Below, piece by piece: positions 1 through 7,723 of a stretch of 64,000 nucleotides of DNA (position 1 is its first letter; the number at the start of each line of letters is the position of its first letter). The stretch comes from UBA4733 sp036734945 (GTDB lineage: Bacteria > Chloroflexota > UBA4733): positions 14,104-78,103 of the forward strand of contig DAIMXP010000022.1 of NCBI GenBank assembly GCA_036734945.1, given 5' to 3'. Both the position numbers and the translations under genes were made by a program. Under the pieces are notes generated by a model that saw nothing but the letters and a program-made list of their open reading frames with translations, was not told the origin of the DNA and ran no database searches.

Positions 1-1
1 C

Positions 2-172
2 GTCGCCACGCGCGACGAGTTGGTGCAGGCCGTCTGGGGCTACGTCACCGAAGGCGAGTCGCGCTTGCTCGACGCGCACATCCGCCATCTGCGGGCCAAG
101 ATTGAGCCGGAGCCACGGGCGCCCCGCTACCTGCTGACGGTACGCGACGTTGGCTACAGGCTCGGCCGGTAA
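2..172 (+). CDS. OmpR/PhoB-family response regulator, C-terminal end (5' truncated by window)
   Basis: Only the last 56 codons are present. They read as the end of a winged-helix DNA-binding domain: the stretch RHLRAKIEP is the recognition-helix part, and YLLTVRDVGYRLGR is the typical ending of this family (beta hairpin with the G-Y-R motif). The protein would bind DNA as a phosphorylation-controlled transcription factor; the receiver domain lies outside the window. It ends 39 bases before the promoter of the oxidase operon. Whether it regulates that operon cannot be told from sequence. Family assignment is firm, the specific target unknown. Confidence 0.85.
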   Translation, partial: VATRDELVQAVWGYVTEGESRLLDAHIRHLRAKIEPEPRAPRYLLTVRDVGYRLGR

Positions 173-210
173 CGGCTGGCGCCCAACCGCGACCGCGTGA
201 ATTCGAAGTC

Positions 211-239
211 TTGCAACTTTGCGATATTGCACCTATAAT
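211..239 (+). promoter_or_regulatory. Sigma-70-type promoter of the first caa3 oxidase operon
   Basis: TTGCAA at 211-216 and a perfect TATAAT at 234-239 are separated by 17 bases, an almost consensus housekeeping promoter in otherwise GC-rich DNA. Transcription would start near 246, giving a leader of about 43 bases that contains the ribosome binding site GAAGGGG at 274-280 before the ATG at 289. Confidence 0.75.
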
Positions 240-288
240 CCCCCGACGATGCTGTTCCGAGCAGTCTTGCAGCGAAGGGGACGTAACG

Positions 289-1377
289 ATGTCTGGCCAG
301 ACCCCGTTCGATCGGCGTCCCACGACGCCGAACGGACACCATGGGCGTTGCCGCCGGTATGCGGCTCTGGCGTCTGGGGGTCTCCTCCTGCTCTTCCTGG
401 CAGGCTGCGCTGCGCAGCCGCAAAACAGCCTGGCGCCGGAGTCGGATTACTCCCAGAACATTCAAAATCTCTTCGCGCTGACGTTCTGGGCCGCTGTCGG
501 CGTGTTCCTGATCGTCGGGGGCGTGCTCGTTTACGCCGCCATTCGCTTTCGCGGTCGGCCTGGCGACCCCCGGCCCCGGTTGTTGCAAGGTAACCGCAGC
601 CTGGAGATTGCCTGGACCGCTGTGCCTATCGTGATCTTGATGTTCATTGGCGTGCCGACTGTTGGTTTGATCTTTCAAAGCGGCGGTGACGCGCCGGCAA
701 ACTCCTTGCAAGTGACGGCGATCGGTCACCAGTGGTGGTTTGAATTTAAGTATCCGGACCAGCACGTCGTCACTGCGAACGAGATGCACATACCCACTGG
801 CCGGGCAGTGAATGTCGCCTTGCAGTCGGCGGACGTCATCCACAGCTTCTGGGTACCGAAGCTCGCCGGCAAACGCGACATGATCCCCAATCACACCAAT
901 TACATCTGGTTCACGCCGGAGCACACCGGCACCTACTTTGGCCAGTGCGCGGAGTTTTGCGGCATTTCCCATGCCAACATGGGCTTCCGGGTCGTCGTCG
1001 ATAGCCCGGCGGATTTCGCCGCCTGGCTGGCGGCCCAGCAGCGCCCTGCCGCTGCGCCGAGTGGCGCGCAGTTGCAGGCCGGCGCTACCGACTTCACCAG
1101 CGCGGGGTGCGCCGCCTGTCATCAAATCGGCGCCACTGCCCCAACCGGTTTCCCGGTCAATGGCCTCACCATTATTGGTCCCAATCTCACGCACTATGGC
1201 AGCCGGGGCACATTGGCCGGCGGCGAAATGGTCAATAACGCCCAGGACACGTCCGTCTGGTTAGCGGATCCCGACGCCGTCAAGCCGGGCAATCTGATGT
1301 CCACTTTCATCCATAAGGGTCAACTGCCGCCGCAAGAGGTGCAAGACCTGACCGCCTATCTGGAGAGCCTGCAATAA
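289..1377 (+). CDS. coxB: Cytochrome c oxidase subunit II with fused cytochrome c domain (caa3 type)
   Basis: Accepts electrons on a binuclear CuA centre and a covalently bound heme c and passes them to subunit I, at the outer membrane face. The 362-residue protein has a lipoprotein signal peptide ending in LAGC, two membrane helices, then a cupredoxin domain with the CuA ligands in order: H185, C220, E222, C224, H228 and M231 (GQCAEFCGISHANM). A cytochrome c domain follows with CAACH at 274-278 and a candidate axial Met near 337. The ATG at 289 was chosen because GAAGGGG lies 8 bases upstream and the signal peptide then starts normally; the frame is open further upstream but without such a site. 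First gene of an operon with subunits I, III and IV and ctaG. A paralogue lies at 6631-7698. Confidence 0.95.
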   Translation: MSGQTPFDRRPTTPNGHHGRCRRYAALASGGLLLLFLAGCAAQPQNSLAPESDYSQNIQNLFALTFWAAVGVFLIVGGVLVYAAIRFRGRPGDPRPRLLQGNRSLEIAWTAVPIVILMFIGVPTVGLIFQSGGDAPANSLQVTAIGHQWWFEFKYPDQHVVTANEMHIPTGRAVNVALQSADVIHSFWVPKLAGKRDMIPNHTNYIWFTPEHTGTYFGQCAEFCGISHANMGFRVVVDSPADFAAWLAAQQRPAAAPSGAQLQAGATDFTSAGCAACHQIGATAPTGFPVNGLTIIGPNLTHYGSRGTLAGGEMVNNAQDTSVWLADPDAVKPGNLMSTFIHKGQLPPQEVQDLTAYLESLQ

Positions 1378-1459
1378 CCTAGCTGAGCGATGGGTATCGT
1401 CTGGCCAGGCCGGCGTCGACCAATGGACTCGCAGCACTGAAGGGGAGATTGGCAAGCAC

Positions 1460-3448
1460 ATGGCAACGATCGCACATCCCGGCATTCTCACGCAGCCCGC
1501 TAAGTATGGGGCGATGCGGGGTCTGGTGAGCTGGCTTACCACGGTAGATGCCAAGCGAATCGGCATCCTCTACGGCGGCTCAGCATTCGTCTTTTTCCTC
1601 ATCGGCGGCATTCAGGCGATGCTCATGCGCATCCAGCTCGCTCAGCCCAACGAGCACGTCATCAGCCCGGATCTCTACAACCAACTCTTCACCATGCATG
1701 GTACGATCATGATCTTCCTGGTCATCATGCCGCTGAATGCTGCCTTCTTCAATTACATCGTGCCGCTCATGATCGGCGCGCGCGATGTCGCCTTCCCGCG
1801 CCTGAATGCCTTCAGCTTCTGGATTTTCCTGGCTGGCGGCCTGCTCATGAACGCCAGCTTCTTCCTGGGCGGCGCTCCCAACGTCGGTTGGTTTGCCTAT
1901 GCCAACTTGACCGAGCCCACCTTCTCTCCTGGGCACGGCGTCGACTTCTGGCTGTTCGGGTTGCAGATGCTGGGGTTCTCCTCCCTGGCCGCGGCGTTCA
2001 ACTTCATGATCACGATCATCAACATGCGGGCCCCAGGGATGCGCTTTCTGCGCATGCCGCTGCTCGTCTGGATGACGCTCGTCACTACCTTCTTGTTGAT
2101 CCTCGCCTTTCCCGTCCTCACTGCTGCCCTGGTCGAGTTGATGTTTGATCGCTTCTTTAACACTAACTTTTTCAATACGGCCGCCGGAGCAAACCCACTG
2201 CTGTGGGTGAATCTCTTCTGGATCTTCGGCCACCCGGAGGTCTATATCTTGATCATTCCCGCCATGGGCGTGATCTCGGAAATCATGGCGACCTTCTCGC
2301 GCAAGCCGCTATTCGGCTATCCAGTCGTGGTCTTCTCCGGCATCTCCATTGCCTTCATGGGCTTCGGTGTCTGGGCGCACCACATGTTTTCCGTCGGGCT
2401 CGGTCCGATAGCCGACTCAGTGTTCGCCATCTTCACGATGATGATCGCCATCCCTACCGGCATTAAGGTGTTCAACTGGGTCGGGACGTTGTGGAACGGC
2501 TCCCTGAACGTCAAGTCGCCGCTCCTCTACGCCCTCGGCTTTATCTCCATGTTTATCGTGGGCGGGCTCAGCGGCATTATGCATGCCATACCGCCGGCGG
2601 ACTTGCAACAGCACGGCACGTACTTCGTGGTCGCCCACTTGCATTACGTGCTCTACGGCGGCAGCATTTTTGGTCTGTTCGCCGGCATCCATTACTGGTT
2701 CCCCAAATTCAGCGGCCGCATGCTTGACGAGAAGCTGGCGCAGATCACCTTCTGGGTGATGTTCTTCGGCTTCAACGTTACCTTCTTCCCCATGCACTTT
2801 ACGGGCCTGCAGGGCATGCCCCGGCGGGTGTATACCTACTCGGCGGCCCTGGGAGTCAGCGATCTGAACCTGCTCTCCACGATCGGCTCCTTCATCCTGT
2901 TCGCCAGCGTGGCGATGTTCACCTGGAACATCATCATCAGTTTGCGTCAGGGAAAGCTTGCCTCCTGGGATCCCTGGGACGGCGCCACCCTGGAATGGGC
3001 AACGTCCTCGCCACCGCCTGAGTACAACTTCGCCGTGATTCCGACTGTGCTCGGTCGCGAGGCGTTCTGGCAGTTGAAGTATCCGGAGTGGCGCGGCGCA
3101 GGGCGAGCCTCGCCCGAATCGCTCGGCATGGTACCGGTCGCCGGCGGCGCTGGAACGGTGACGGACGCGGTGGCGCTCCAACCCCAGCCGGTCCAGATAC
3201 ACATGCCCCGACCCTCCTGGTATCCCCTCATCGTTGCCTTAGGTGTGCTCTTCTTGCTGACCGGCGTGATCTACACCTTCGTCCTTTCGGGTATCGGGCT
3301 GCTGCTCATGCTCTTCGGCGTCTATAGCTGGGTGTTTGAGCCCCCACCGGGTCCGCCAGCGTTGGTGCCGGCAGCCGAGGTGGCGAGGGTGACATTCGTC
3401 CCGGGGCACGTGCCATCCTGGATTCATGAATCGCCGGAGGATCGCTAA
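1460..3448 (+). CDS. ctaD: Cytochrome c oxidase subunit I with C-terminal two-helix extension
   Basis: Heme-copper catalytic subunit that reduces oxygen and pumps protons. At 662 residues it is about 110 longer than the paralogue at 7724-9379. Catalytic features are visible: GHPEVY (H258, with E260 of the D channel and the cross-linked Tyr), the CuB histidine pair H307-H308 (WAHHMF), and the heme a/a3 ligands H393 and H395 (VAHLHYV). The Glu in GHPEV marks an A1-type oxidase. After the normal end of the family comes a tail with IHMPRPSWYP (about residues 580-589) and two more membrane helices. This tail resembles the separate 88-residue protein at 9379-9645, so it looks like a small subunit fused to subunit I. 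The start has AGGGGAG about 11 bases upstream. Subunit III follows after 3 bases. Confidence 0.95.
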   Translation: MATIAHPGILTQPAKYGAMRGLVSWLTTVDAKRIGILYGGSAFVFFLIGGIQAMLMRIQLAQPNEHVISPDLYNQLFTMHGTIMIFLVIMPLNAAFFNYIVPLMIGARDVAFPRLNAFSFWIFLAGGLLMNASFFLGGAPNVGWFAYANLTEPTFSPGHGVDFWLFGLQMLGFSSLAAAFNFMITIINMRAPGMRFLRMPLLVWMTLVTTFLLILAFPVLTAALVELMFDRFFNTNFFNTAAGANPLLWVNLFWIFGHPEVYILIIPAMGVISEIMATFSRKPLFGYPVVVFSGISIAFMGFGVWAHHMFSVGLGPIADSVFAIFTMMIAIPTGIKVFNWVGTLWNGSLNVKSPLLYALGFISMFIVGGLSGIMHAIPPADLQQHGTYFVVAHLHYVLYGGSIFGLFAGIHYWFPKFSGRMLDEKLAQITFWVMFFGFNVTFFPMHFTGLQGMPRRVYTYSAALGVSDLNLLSTIGSFILFASVAMFTWNIIISLRQGKLASWDPWDGATLEWATSSPPPEYNFAVIPTVLGREAFWQLKYPEWRGAGRASPESLGMVPVAGGAGTVTDAVALQPQPVQIHMPRPSWYPLIVALGVLFLLTGVIYTFVLSGIGLLLMLFGVYSWVFEPPPGPPALVPAAEVARVTFVPGHVPSWIHESPEDR

Positions 3449-3451
3449 GCC

Positions 3452-4057
3452 ATGGCAATTGCCGTTCCCGCCGTCCATCCTGAGGCCGAGGTCACGTCGA
3501 CCGGTTTGCATCATCGGAAGCTGCTGATCTGGGCGTTCTTAGGCTCCGACTGCCTGTTCTTTGGTACCTTCATCAGCACCTACATGCTCTACCGCGGCCA
3601 GAGCGTCTCGGGTCCGACGCCAAGCCAGGTCTTCAACATTCCTTATACATCGGTCAGCGCGTTCGTTTTACTGATGAGCAGCCTCGCCATGGTGCTTGCC
3701 CTGGCCGCCATCCAGCGGGGTGACGTTCGACGCCTACGGATCTGGATCATGGCGACGGCGCTCCTCGGCATGACCTTCCTCGGCGGCCAGTTTTACGAGT
3801 TCACGACGTTCTACACGCACGACGGACTGACGCTGCACGGGAATATCTTTGGTACTACCTTCTTCGTGCTGACCGGCTTCCACGGAGCCCACGTGACGAT
3901 CGGCTGCATCTGGCTGTTGTCGATCTTTGTCCTGTCGTTTAATGGCAAGATCCGGCAGGACAACAGTCTGGACGTGGAGATTGCCGGCCTGTACTGGCAC
4001 TTCGTGGATATCGTCTGGATCATTATCTTCACGCTGGTCTATCTCGTTCCGGTATGA
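3452..4057 (+). CDS. ctaE: Cytochrome c oxidase subunit III
   Basis: Integral membrane subunit of 201 residues that stabilises subunit I and the proton-pumping D channel. The pattern is that of the short five-helix form: GSDCLFFGTF in the first helix, the conserved GGQFYEF in the middle, TGFHGAHV before the fourth helix and YWHFVDIVWI at the end. It starts 3 bases after the stop of subunit I, so translation is probably coupled. The subunit III of the second oxidase is at 9676-10269; the two share all of these motifs but differ in their N-terminal regions. Confidence 0.94.
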   Translation: MAIAVPAVHPEAEVTSTGLHHRKLLIWAFLGSDCLFFGTFISTYMLYRGQSVSGPTPSQVFNIPYTSVSAFVLLMSSLAMVLALAAIQRGDVRRLRIWIMATALLGMTFLGGQFYEFTTFYTHDGLTLHGNIFGTTFFVLTGFHGAHVTIGCIWLLSIFVLSFNGKIRQDNSLDVEIAGLYWHFVDIVWIIIFTLVYLVPV

Positions 4058-4121
4058 CCGGTAAGGTCAGGCGCGTGGGCCAGCAATGGGCAGCGCTTGC
4101 TAGCAATGTTTGGAGACGAGC

Positions 4122-4520
4122 ATGAGCGAAGAATTGGTGCAGCAGCATCCGGCCATGGCTGCCGGAGGGCATGGGGCTGTCGAGCATTCGGGAGAAGGCT
4201 ATGGCTACGCGCGGGTGGCGGGCGAGCATGGCCATCCGAACGCAGTCCGGTACGTCCAGATCGCGACGGTTCTTGCCATTCTGACCGCCTTTGAGGTCGC
4301 AGTCTATTACACGGAAGCGATCCGCGTGTACCTCGTCCCCATCTTGCTTACGCTCTCCTCAGTGAAGTTCGTGATGGTTGTCCTGTTTTACATGCACCTG
4401 AAGTTCGATAGCCGCCTCTTCTCGGCGCTGTTTACGCTCGGACTCATGATTGCCGGGGCCCTCCTCTTGGCGCTGCTCTTCATGTTCCGCTCTTTCTTTT
4501 TCGCCGGTATCGCAGGATAG
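4122..4520 (+). CDS. ctaF: Cytochrome c oxidase subunit IV (CtaF/COX4 prokaryotic type)
   Basis: A 132-residue small subunit with a hydrophilic, His/Gly-rich N-terminal part of about 45 residues followed by three membrane helices. The pattern AILTAFEVAVYY, then SSVKFVMVVLFYMHLKFD, is the signature of the prokaryotic subunit IV family found in caa3 operons. The ATG at 4122 has GGAGA at 4112-4116; a TTG four codons upstream is less likely. It sits between subunit III and ctaG. The second oxidase operon lacks an obvious member of this family. Confidence 0.88.
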   Translation: MSEELVQQHPAMAAGGHGAVEHSGEGYGYARVAGEHGHPNAVRYVQIATVLAILTAFEVAVYYTEAIRVYLVPILLTLSSVKFVMVVLFYMHLKFDSRLFSALFTLGLMIAGALLLALLFMFRSFFFAGIAG

Positions 4521-4535
4521 GCGGGGGACGCCATC

Positions 4536-5348
4536 GTGTTTGTGGGCTGGCGCGCCGACCCGTCGGTTTGGGCGGGCGTTCTCATCGCCGGAGGCCTCTA
4601 TGCCGGTTACGGCGGCGCCTGGCGTCGGGACGCGCTGGAGTCCCGGCGACCCACGTCAGCTCAGGTGGCGAGCTTTGGCCTGGGGCTGCTCGTGCTGCTA
4701 TTGGCGCTAGAGTCCCCGCTGGATGTTCTTGCCGATCAGTCCTACTTCTTCGCGCACATGCTGCAACACCTGGTCCTTGTACTTGTCGTGCCGGTCCTGT
4801 TGCTGGCCGGGACGCCGGGGAGGCTCCTTCGACCCATCCTGACAGTGCCGGCGATTGCGCCGGTCTTTCGGTTGCTCACGCAGCCCCTCGTCGCTACGCT
4901 GCTGTTCAACGCGGTGTTCGCCGTGGCGCATGTCCCGTCCCTATTCGACGCGGTGTCGGCCAACGAGGCGTTGCACGCCGGCGAGCACCTCATCTTCCTG
5001 GTCACCGGATTGCTGCTGTGGTGGCCCGTGCTGGGCCCATTGGAGGAGTTCCCGCGGCTATCCTATCCCTTGCAGATGGGCTACCTCTTCCTCCAGACGC
5101 TTCCCTGCTCTGTCGTGGCAGCACTCATTACGTTGTCGAGTGGCCCGCTCTACAGTCAGTATGCCGTGTGGCGGGGGGGGGGCCTGACACCTCTAGAGGA
5201 CCAGCAGATCGGCGGCCTCCTGATGTGGATCGGCGGCAGTCTGTATTTCTTCCTCGCCATGGCCGTCGTATTCTTCCTCTGGGCGGATCAGGAAGAGCGG
5301 CAAAAGAATCGACCGGCGCGTAGCGAGACGGTGGCGCAAGGCATTTAA
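4536..5348 (+). CDS. ctaG: Cytochrome c oxidase assembly factor CtaG (caa3_CtaG family)
   Basis: A 270-residue membrane protein with about seven hydrophobic segments, of the family required for assembly of caa3 oxidases, probably in copper delivery to subunit I. Visible conserved pieces are the early FAHMLQHLVLVLVVPVLLL with its histidines, the AHVPSLFDA segment, HAGEHLIFLVTGLLLWWP and the late DQQIGGLLMWIGG. The start is GTG with GCGGGGGA 7-14 bases upstream. It follows subunit IV by 15 bases and precedes a small membrane gene. This is the only ctaG in the window, so it may serve both oxidases (inference). Confidence 0.9.
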   Translation: MFVGWRADPSVWAGVLIAGGLYAGYGGAWRRDALESRRPTSAQVASFGLGLLVLLLALESPLDVLADQSYFFAHMLQHLVLVLVVPVLLLAGTPGRLLRPILTVPAIAPVFRLLTQPLVATLLFNAVFAVAHVPSLFDAVSANEALHAGEHLIFLVTGLLLWWPVLGPLEEFPRLSYPLQMGYLFLQTLPCSVVAALITLSSGPLYSQYAVWRGGGLTPLEDQQIGGLLMWIGGSLYFFLAMAVVFFLWADQEERQKNRPARSETVAQGI

Positions 5349-5359
5349 AGGAGGACACG

Positions 5360-5608
5360 ATGTCGGAAAAGTCCATGTCACACTGGGCGGCGCTGGCAGT
5401 GCCGCTTGGCGTCGTGGCGTTCGTGGTTGGCGGCGTCAGTACGCTGGGAGAGGTGTTGCTGCACAGTCCGCGTGTGCTGACGCCAGTTGTCGCCCTGTCT
5501 TTTGCCCTGCTGGTGACGTTTGGCGCCGCCTACCTCTCCTGGCGCGAAGGCAAACGCATGGAGTCGCCATCGCCATCGCAGTCGTCACCAACGCGAACTG
5601 AACACTAA
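5360..5608 (+). CDS. Small two-helix membrane protein of the oxidase operon
   Basis: An 82-residue protein that I cannot assign to a named family. It has a short polar N terminus, a membrane helix around residues 11-33, a second helix around residues 41-63, then a positively charged and Ser/Pro-rich tail. AAAGGAGG lies 6-13 bases before the ATG, an ideal ribosome binding site, so it is almost certainly translated. It is the last gene of the first oxidase operon, 11 bases after ctaG, and its stop overlaps by 4 bases the stop of the opposing gene at 5605. A similar-sized two-helix gene ends the second oxidase operon (10280-10528), which suggests an accessory oxidase role, though the two sequences are not clearly alike. 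Confidence 0.75.
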   Translation: MSEKSMSHWAALAVPLGVVAFVVGGVSTLGEVLLHSPRVLTPVVALSFALLVTFGAAYLSWREGKRMESPSPSQSSPTRTEH

Positions 5609-6366
5609 GGCCGCCTCGCCTCTTGCTCTCCGCCGGCCTCGGTGCTTACCGAGGAGAGGCCGATAAAGGAGCCAATGAGCGCGCCGGCACTGGCGCCGAA
5701 GGCGACACCGGCGAGGGCGCCCAAGGAAACGGGCACGGAGCCGCCTAGGAAGAGCGATATGGCGACGCCGACGATTGCGCCGAGGATTCCTGCCACCACC
5801 ATGCCGAGCGCTAGGCCGCGCTCAGCCGCCAGATTAGCCAGCGTTGTGTGCCTGCCGGGACGGCCATCTAGCTCAACCCCCTCAGCCAGTTCCAGGGCAT
5901 ACATCTCGCCCAGGGTGGCGCCGTACACCAGGTGAAGGATGAGGTTGCCGATAATCGGCAACGGTCCGGCCCCAATGGCCAGTCCCAGGAATCCCGCGCC
6001 GACAAGCGGCAGGAACACGACTAGCGATAGCACCCAGGGACCGAGCGCGAAGAGTGCGCCGCGCTGCCAGCCGGGACCCGGCAGGCGGGATTCGAACATG
6101 AGGACATAGACGAGAGACCAGATGATGCCGACGCTGAGATGCACGAGCAAGGCCTTGGCAAGGGCATCCTGAACAGTGGCGGTCGCTGAGTTGCGTGTGA
6201 GGGCCACCAGCCAGGCGCCGAAGGCGCCCGAGATGACTTGGCCAAGCACACTTGCCAGGACATAGGCGAGCAGAGCAACGGCTCCTGCCAGCGTCGTGCC
6301 GACAAAGCCGGCGAGCAGCGCACGCGCTAGCTGGTCGCTTCTATTCGAACTTGCAGACAAAAGCAT
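5605..6366 (-). CDS. Polytopic membrane protein of unknown function
   Basis: A 253-residue, strongly hydrophobic protein with about six predicted membrane helices, small-residue (Gly/Ala) rich helix faces and short loops; a soluble loop of about 35 residues near position 165 contains YALELAEGVELDGRPGR. The C-terminal helices carry GxxxG patterns that suggest tight helix packing or oligomers. It reads against both oxidase operons and its end overlaps the preceding gene convergently by 4 bases. No catalytic motif is seen and I give no function. The ATG at 6366 has an AGGTGG sequence a few bases upstream. Confidence 0.7.
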   Translation of the reverse strand: MLLSASSNRSDQLARALLAGFVGTTLAGAVALLAYVLASVLGQVISGAFGAWLVALTRNSATATVQDALAKALLVHLSVGIIWSLVYVLMFESRLPGPGWQRGALFALGPWVLSLVVFLPLVGAGFLGLAIGAGPLPIIGNLILHLVYGATLGEMYALELAEGVELDGRPGRHTTLANLAAERGLALGMVVAGILGAIVGVAISLFLGGSVPVSLGALAGVAFGASAGALIGSFIGLSSVSTEAGGEQEARRP

Positions 6367-6630
6367 GGCACCACCTGTTCAAATCCAACCATCGCGGAAA
6401 GAAACGAGGGATACATGCAGGCGACACTGCCACATCAACGTCGCAAGTGCACACTTCTAAACCGACTCCATCATACGGCAGTACTGGCTAGCCGTCAAGT
6501 CGGACGTGCGGCCAGCGGCCATAGACTACTGGCAGTATTTACCCAGCCAGACGTCCAGACAGCACCGGTATACACCGGCGGCGCGGAGGAAAGGTGCTAC
6601 TATGCGGGTTGCAAATCGACCGGAGGGGAC

Positions 6631-7698
6631 ATGCCGTTATCACCACCAGAATTGGCGCGACGTATGGCAGCACGTAAAAGCGTCCTCCGCCTGCTCGCTC
6701 TCGCCTCCGGCGCCGCCCTGTTGCTGTCTGGCTGTGGCGAAGGCTCCAACATGCTGGACCCGCACGGCGTTGGCGCCAGCGATATCGCCGGCCTGTTCTG
6801 GGTCATCCTCTGGATGGCTGTGGGCGTGTTTGTGGTCGTGGAGGGTCTCATCCTCTACGCCGTCATCCGTTTCCGGGCCCGTCCGGGTGCGCCGCTGCCG
6901 CGCCAGGTCCAGGGCAACACACCCATAGAAATTGCCTGGACAATTCTGCCGACGGTCGTCTTGCTCGGCGTCCTAGTCGCCACCTTTACGACGATGAAGG
7001 CGGTAGCTTCGCCGGCGCCGAAGGCGATTGACGTGACAGTGACAGGGCACCAGTGGTGGTGGGAGTTTGACTATACGCAGCAGGGCGTAGCGACGGCCGG
7101 AGAGTTGCATATCCCCGTCGATCAAGATGTCACGCTGCACGTCAAGTCGGACGACGTGGTGCATAACTTCTGGGTGCCGGAGTTGGATCGGAAGGTGCAG
7201 GCGATTCCGGGGCATGACAACATCGTGCCAATCCATGCCACGGCGATCGGTACGTACCATGGCTTCTGCGCAGAGTTCTGCGGTCTGGAGCACGCGCTGA
7301 TGCGCTTCGACGTCATCGTGCAAAGTCCCAGCGATTACGCGGCCTGGCTGGCGGGGCAACAGGCCCCTCCGACGGCGCCGGCTACAGCCCAGGAGAAGAC
7401 CGGCACCGCCGATTTCGCGGCTGCCGGGTGCGCCATCTGCCATCAACTGGGCGCTAACCCCGCGCCTGGTTACCCCCATAACGGTATCACCATTCGCGGC
7501 CCCAACCTGACCCACTATGGCAGCCGCGGCATTATGGCGGGCGGTGTCATGGCGAATAATCCAACGGACATGACGCACTGGCTGTCGGCGCCGAACGCGA
7601 TGAAGCCGGGCAATATGATGACAATCTTCATCCACGATGGCCAGTTGCCGCCGCAAGAGGTGCAGGACCTGACGGCGTACCTGGAGAGTCTGAAGTAG
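6631..7698 (+). CDS. coxB: Cytochrome c oxidase subunit II with fused cytochrome c domain (second copy)
   Basis: 355 residues with the same plan as 289-1377: lipoprotein signal ending LLSGC, two membrane helices, CuA domain with ligands H178, C213, E215, C217, H221 and M224 (GFCAEFCGLEHALM), then cytochrome c with CAICH at 267-271. The start at 6631 is preceded by GGAGGGG only 2-4 bases away, which is close; the ATG at 6664 would still give a signal peptide but has no ribosome site. The frame is open back to 6415 but that part has no membrane-protein character and is not counted. The last 18 residues (GQLPPQEVQDLTAYLESL) equal those of the first copy, apart from the final residue after them. 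The 264 bases upstream (6367-6630) hold no gene; no convincing promoter was fixed there. Confidence 0.94.
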   Translation: MPLSPPELARRMAARKSVLRLLALASGAALLLSGCGEGSNMLDPHGVGASDIAGLFWVILWMAVGVFVVVEGLILYAVIRFRARPGAPLPRQVQGNTPIEIAWTILPTVVLLGVLVATFTTMKAVASPAPKAIDVTVTGHQWWWEFDYTQQGVATAGELHIPVDQDVTLHVKSDDVVHNFWVPELDRKVQAIPGHDNIVPIHATAIGTYHGFCAEFCGLEHALMRFDVIVQSPSDYAAWLAGQQAPPTAPATAQEKTGTADFAAAGCAICHQLGANPAPGYPHNGITIRGPNLTHYGSRGIMAGGVMANNPTDMTHWLSAPNAMKPGNMMTIFIHDGQLPPQEVQDLTAYLESLK

Positions 7699-7723
7699 CT
7701 CTGGTCGAGCAAAGGAAATTACT

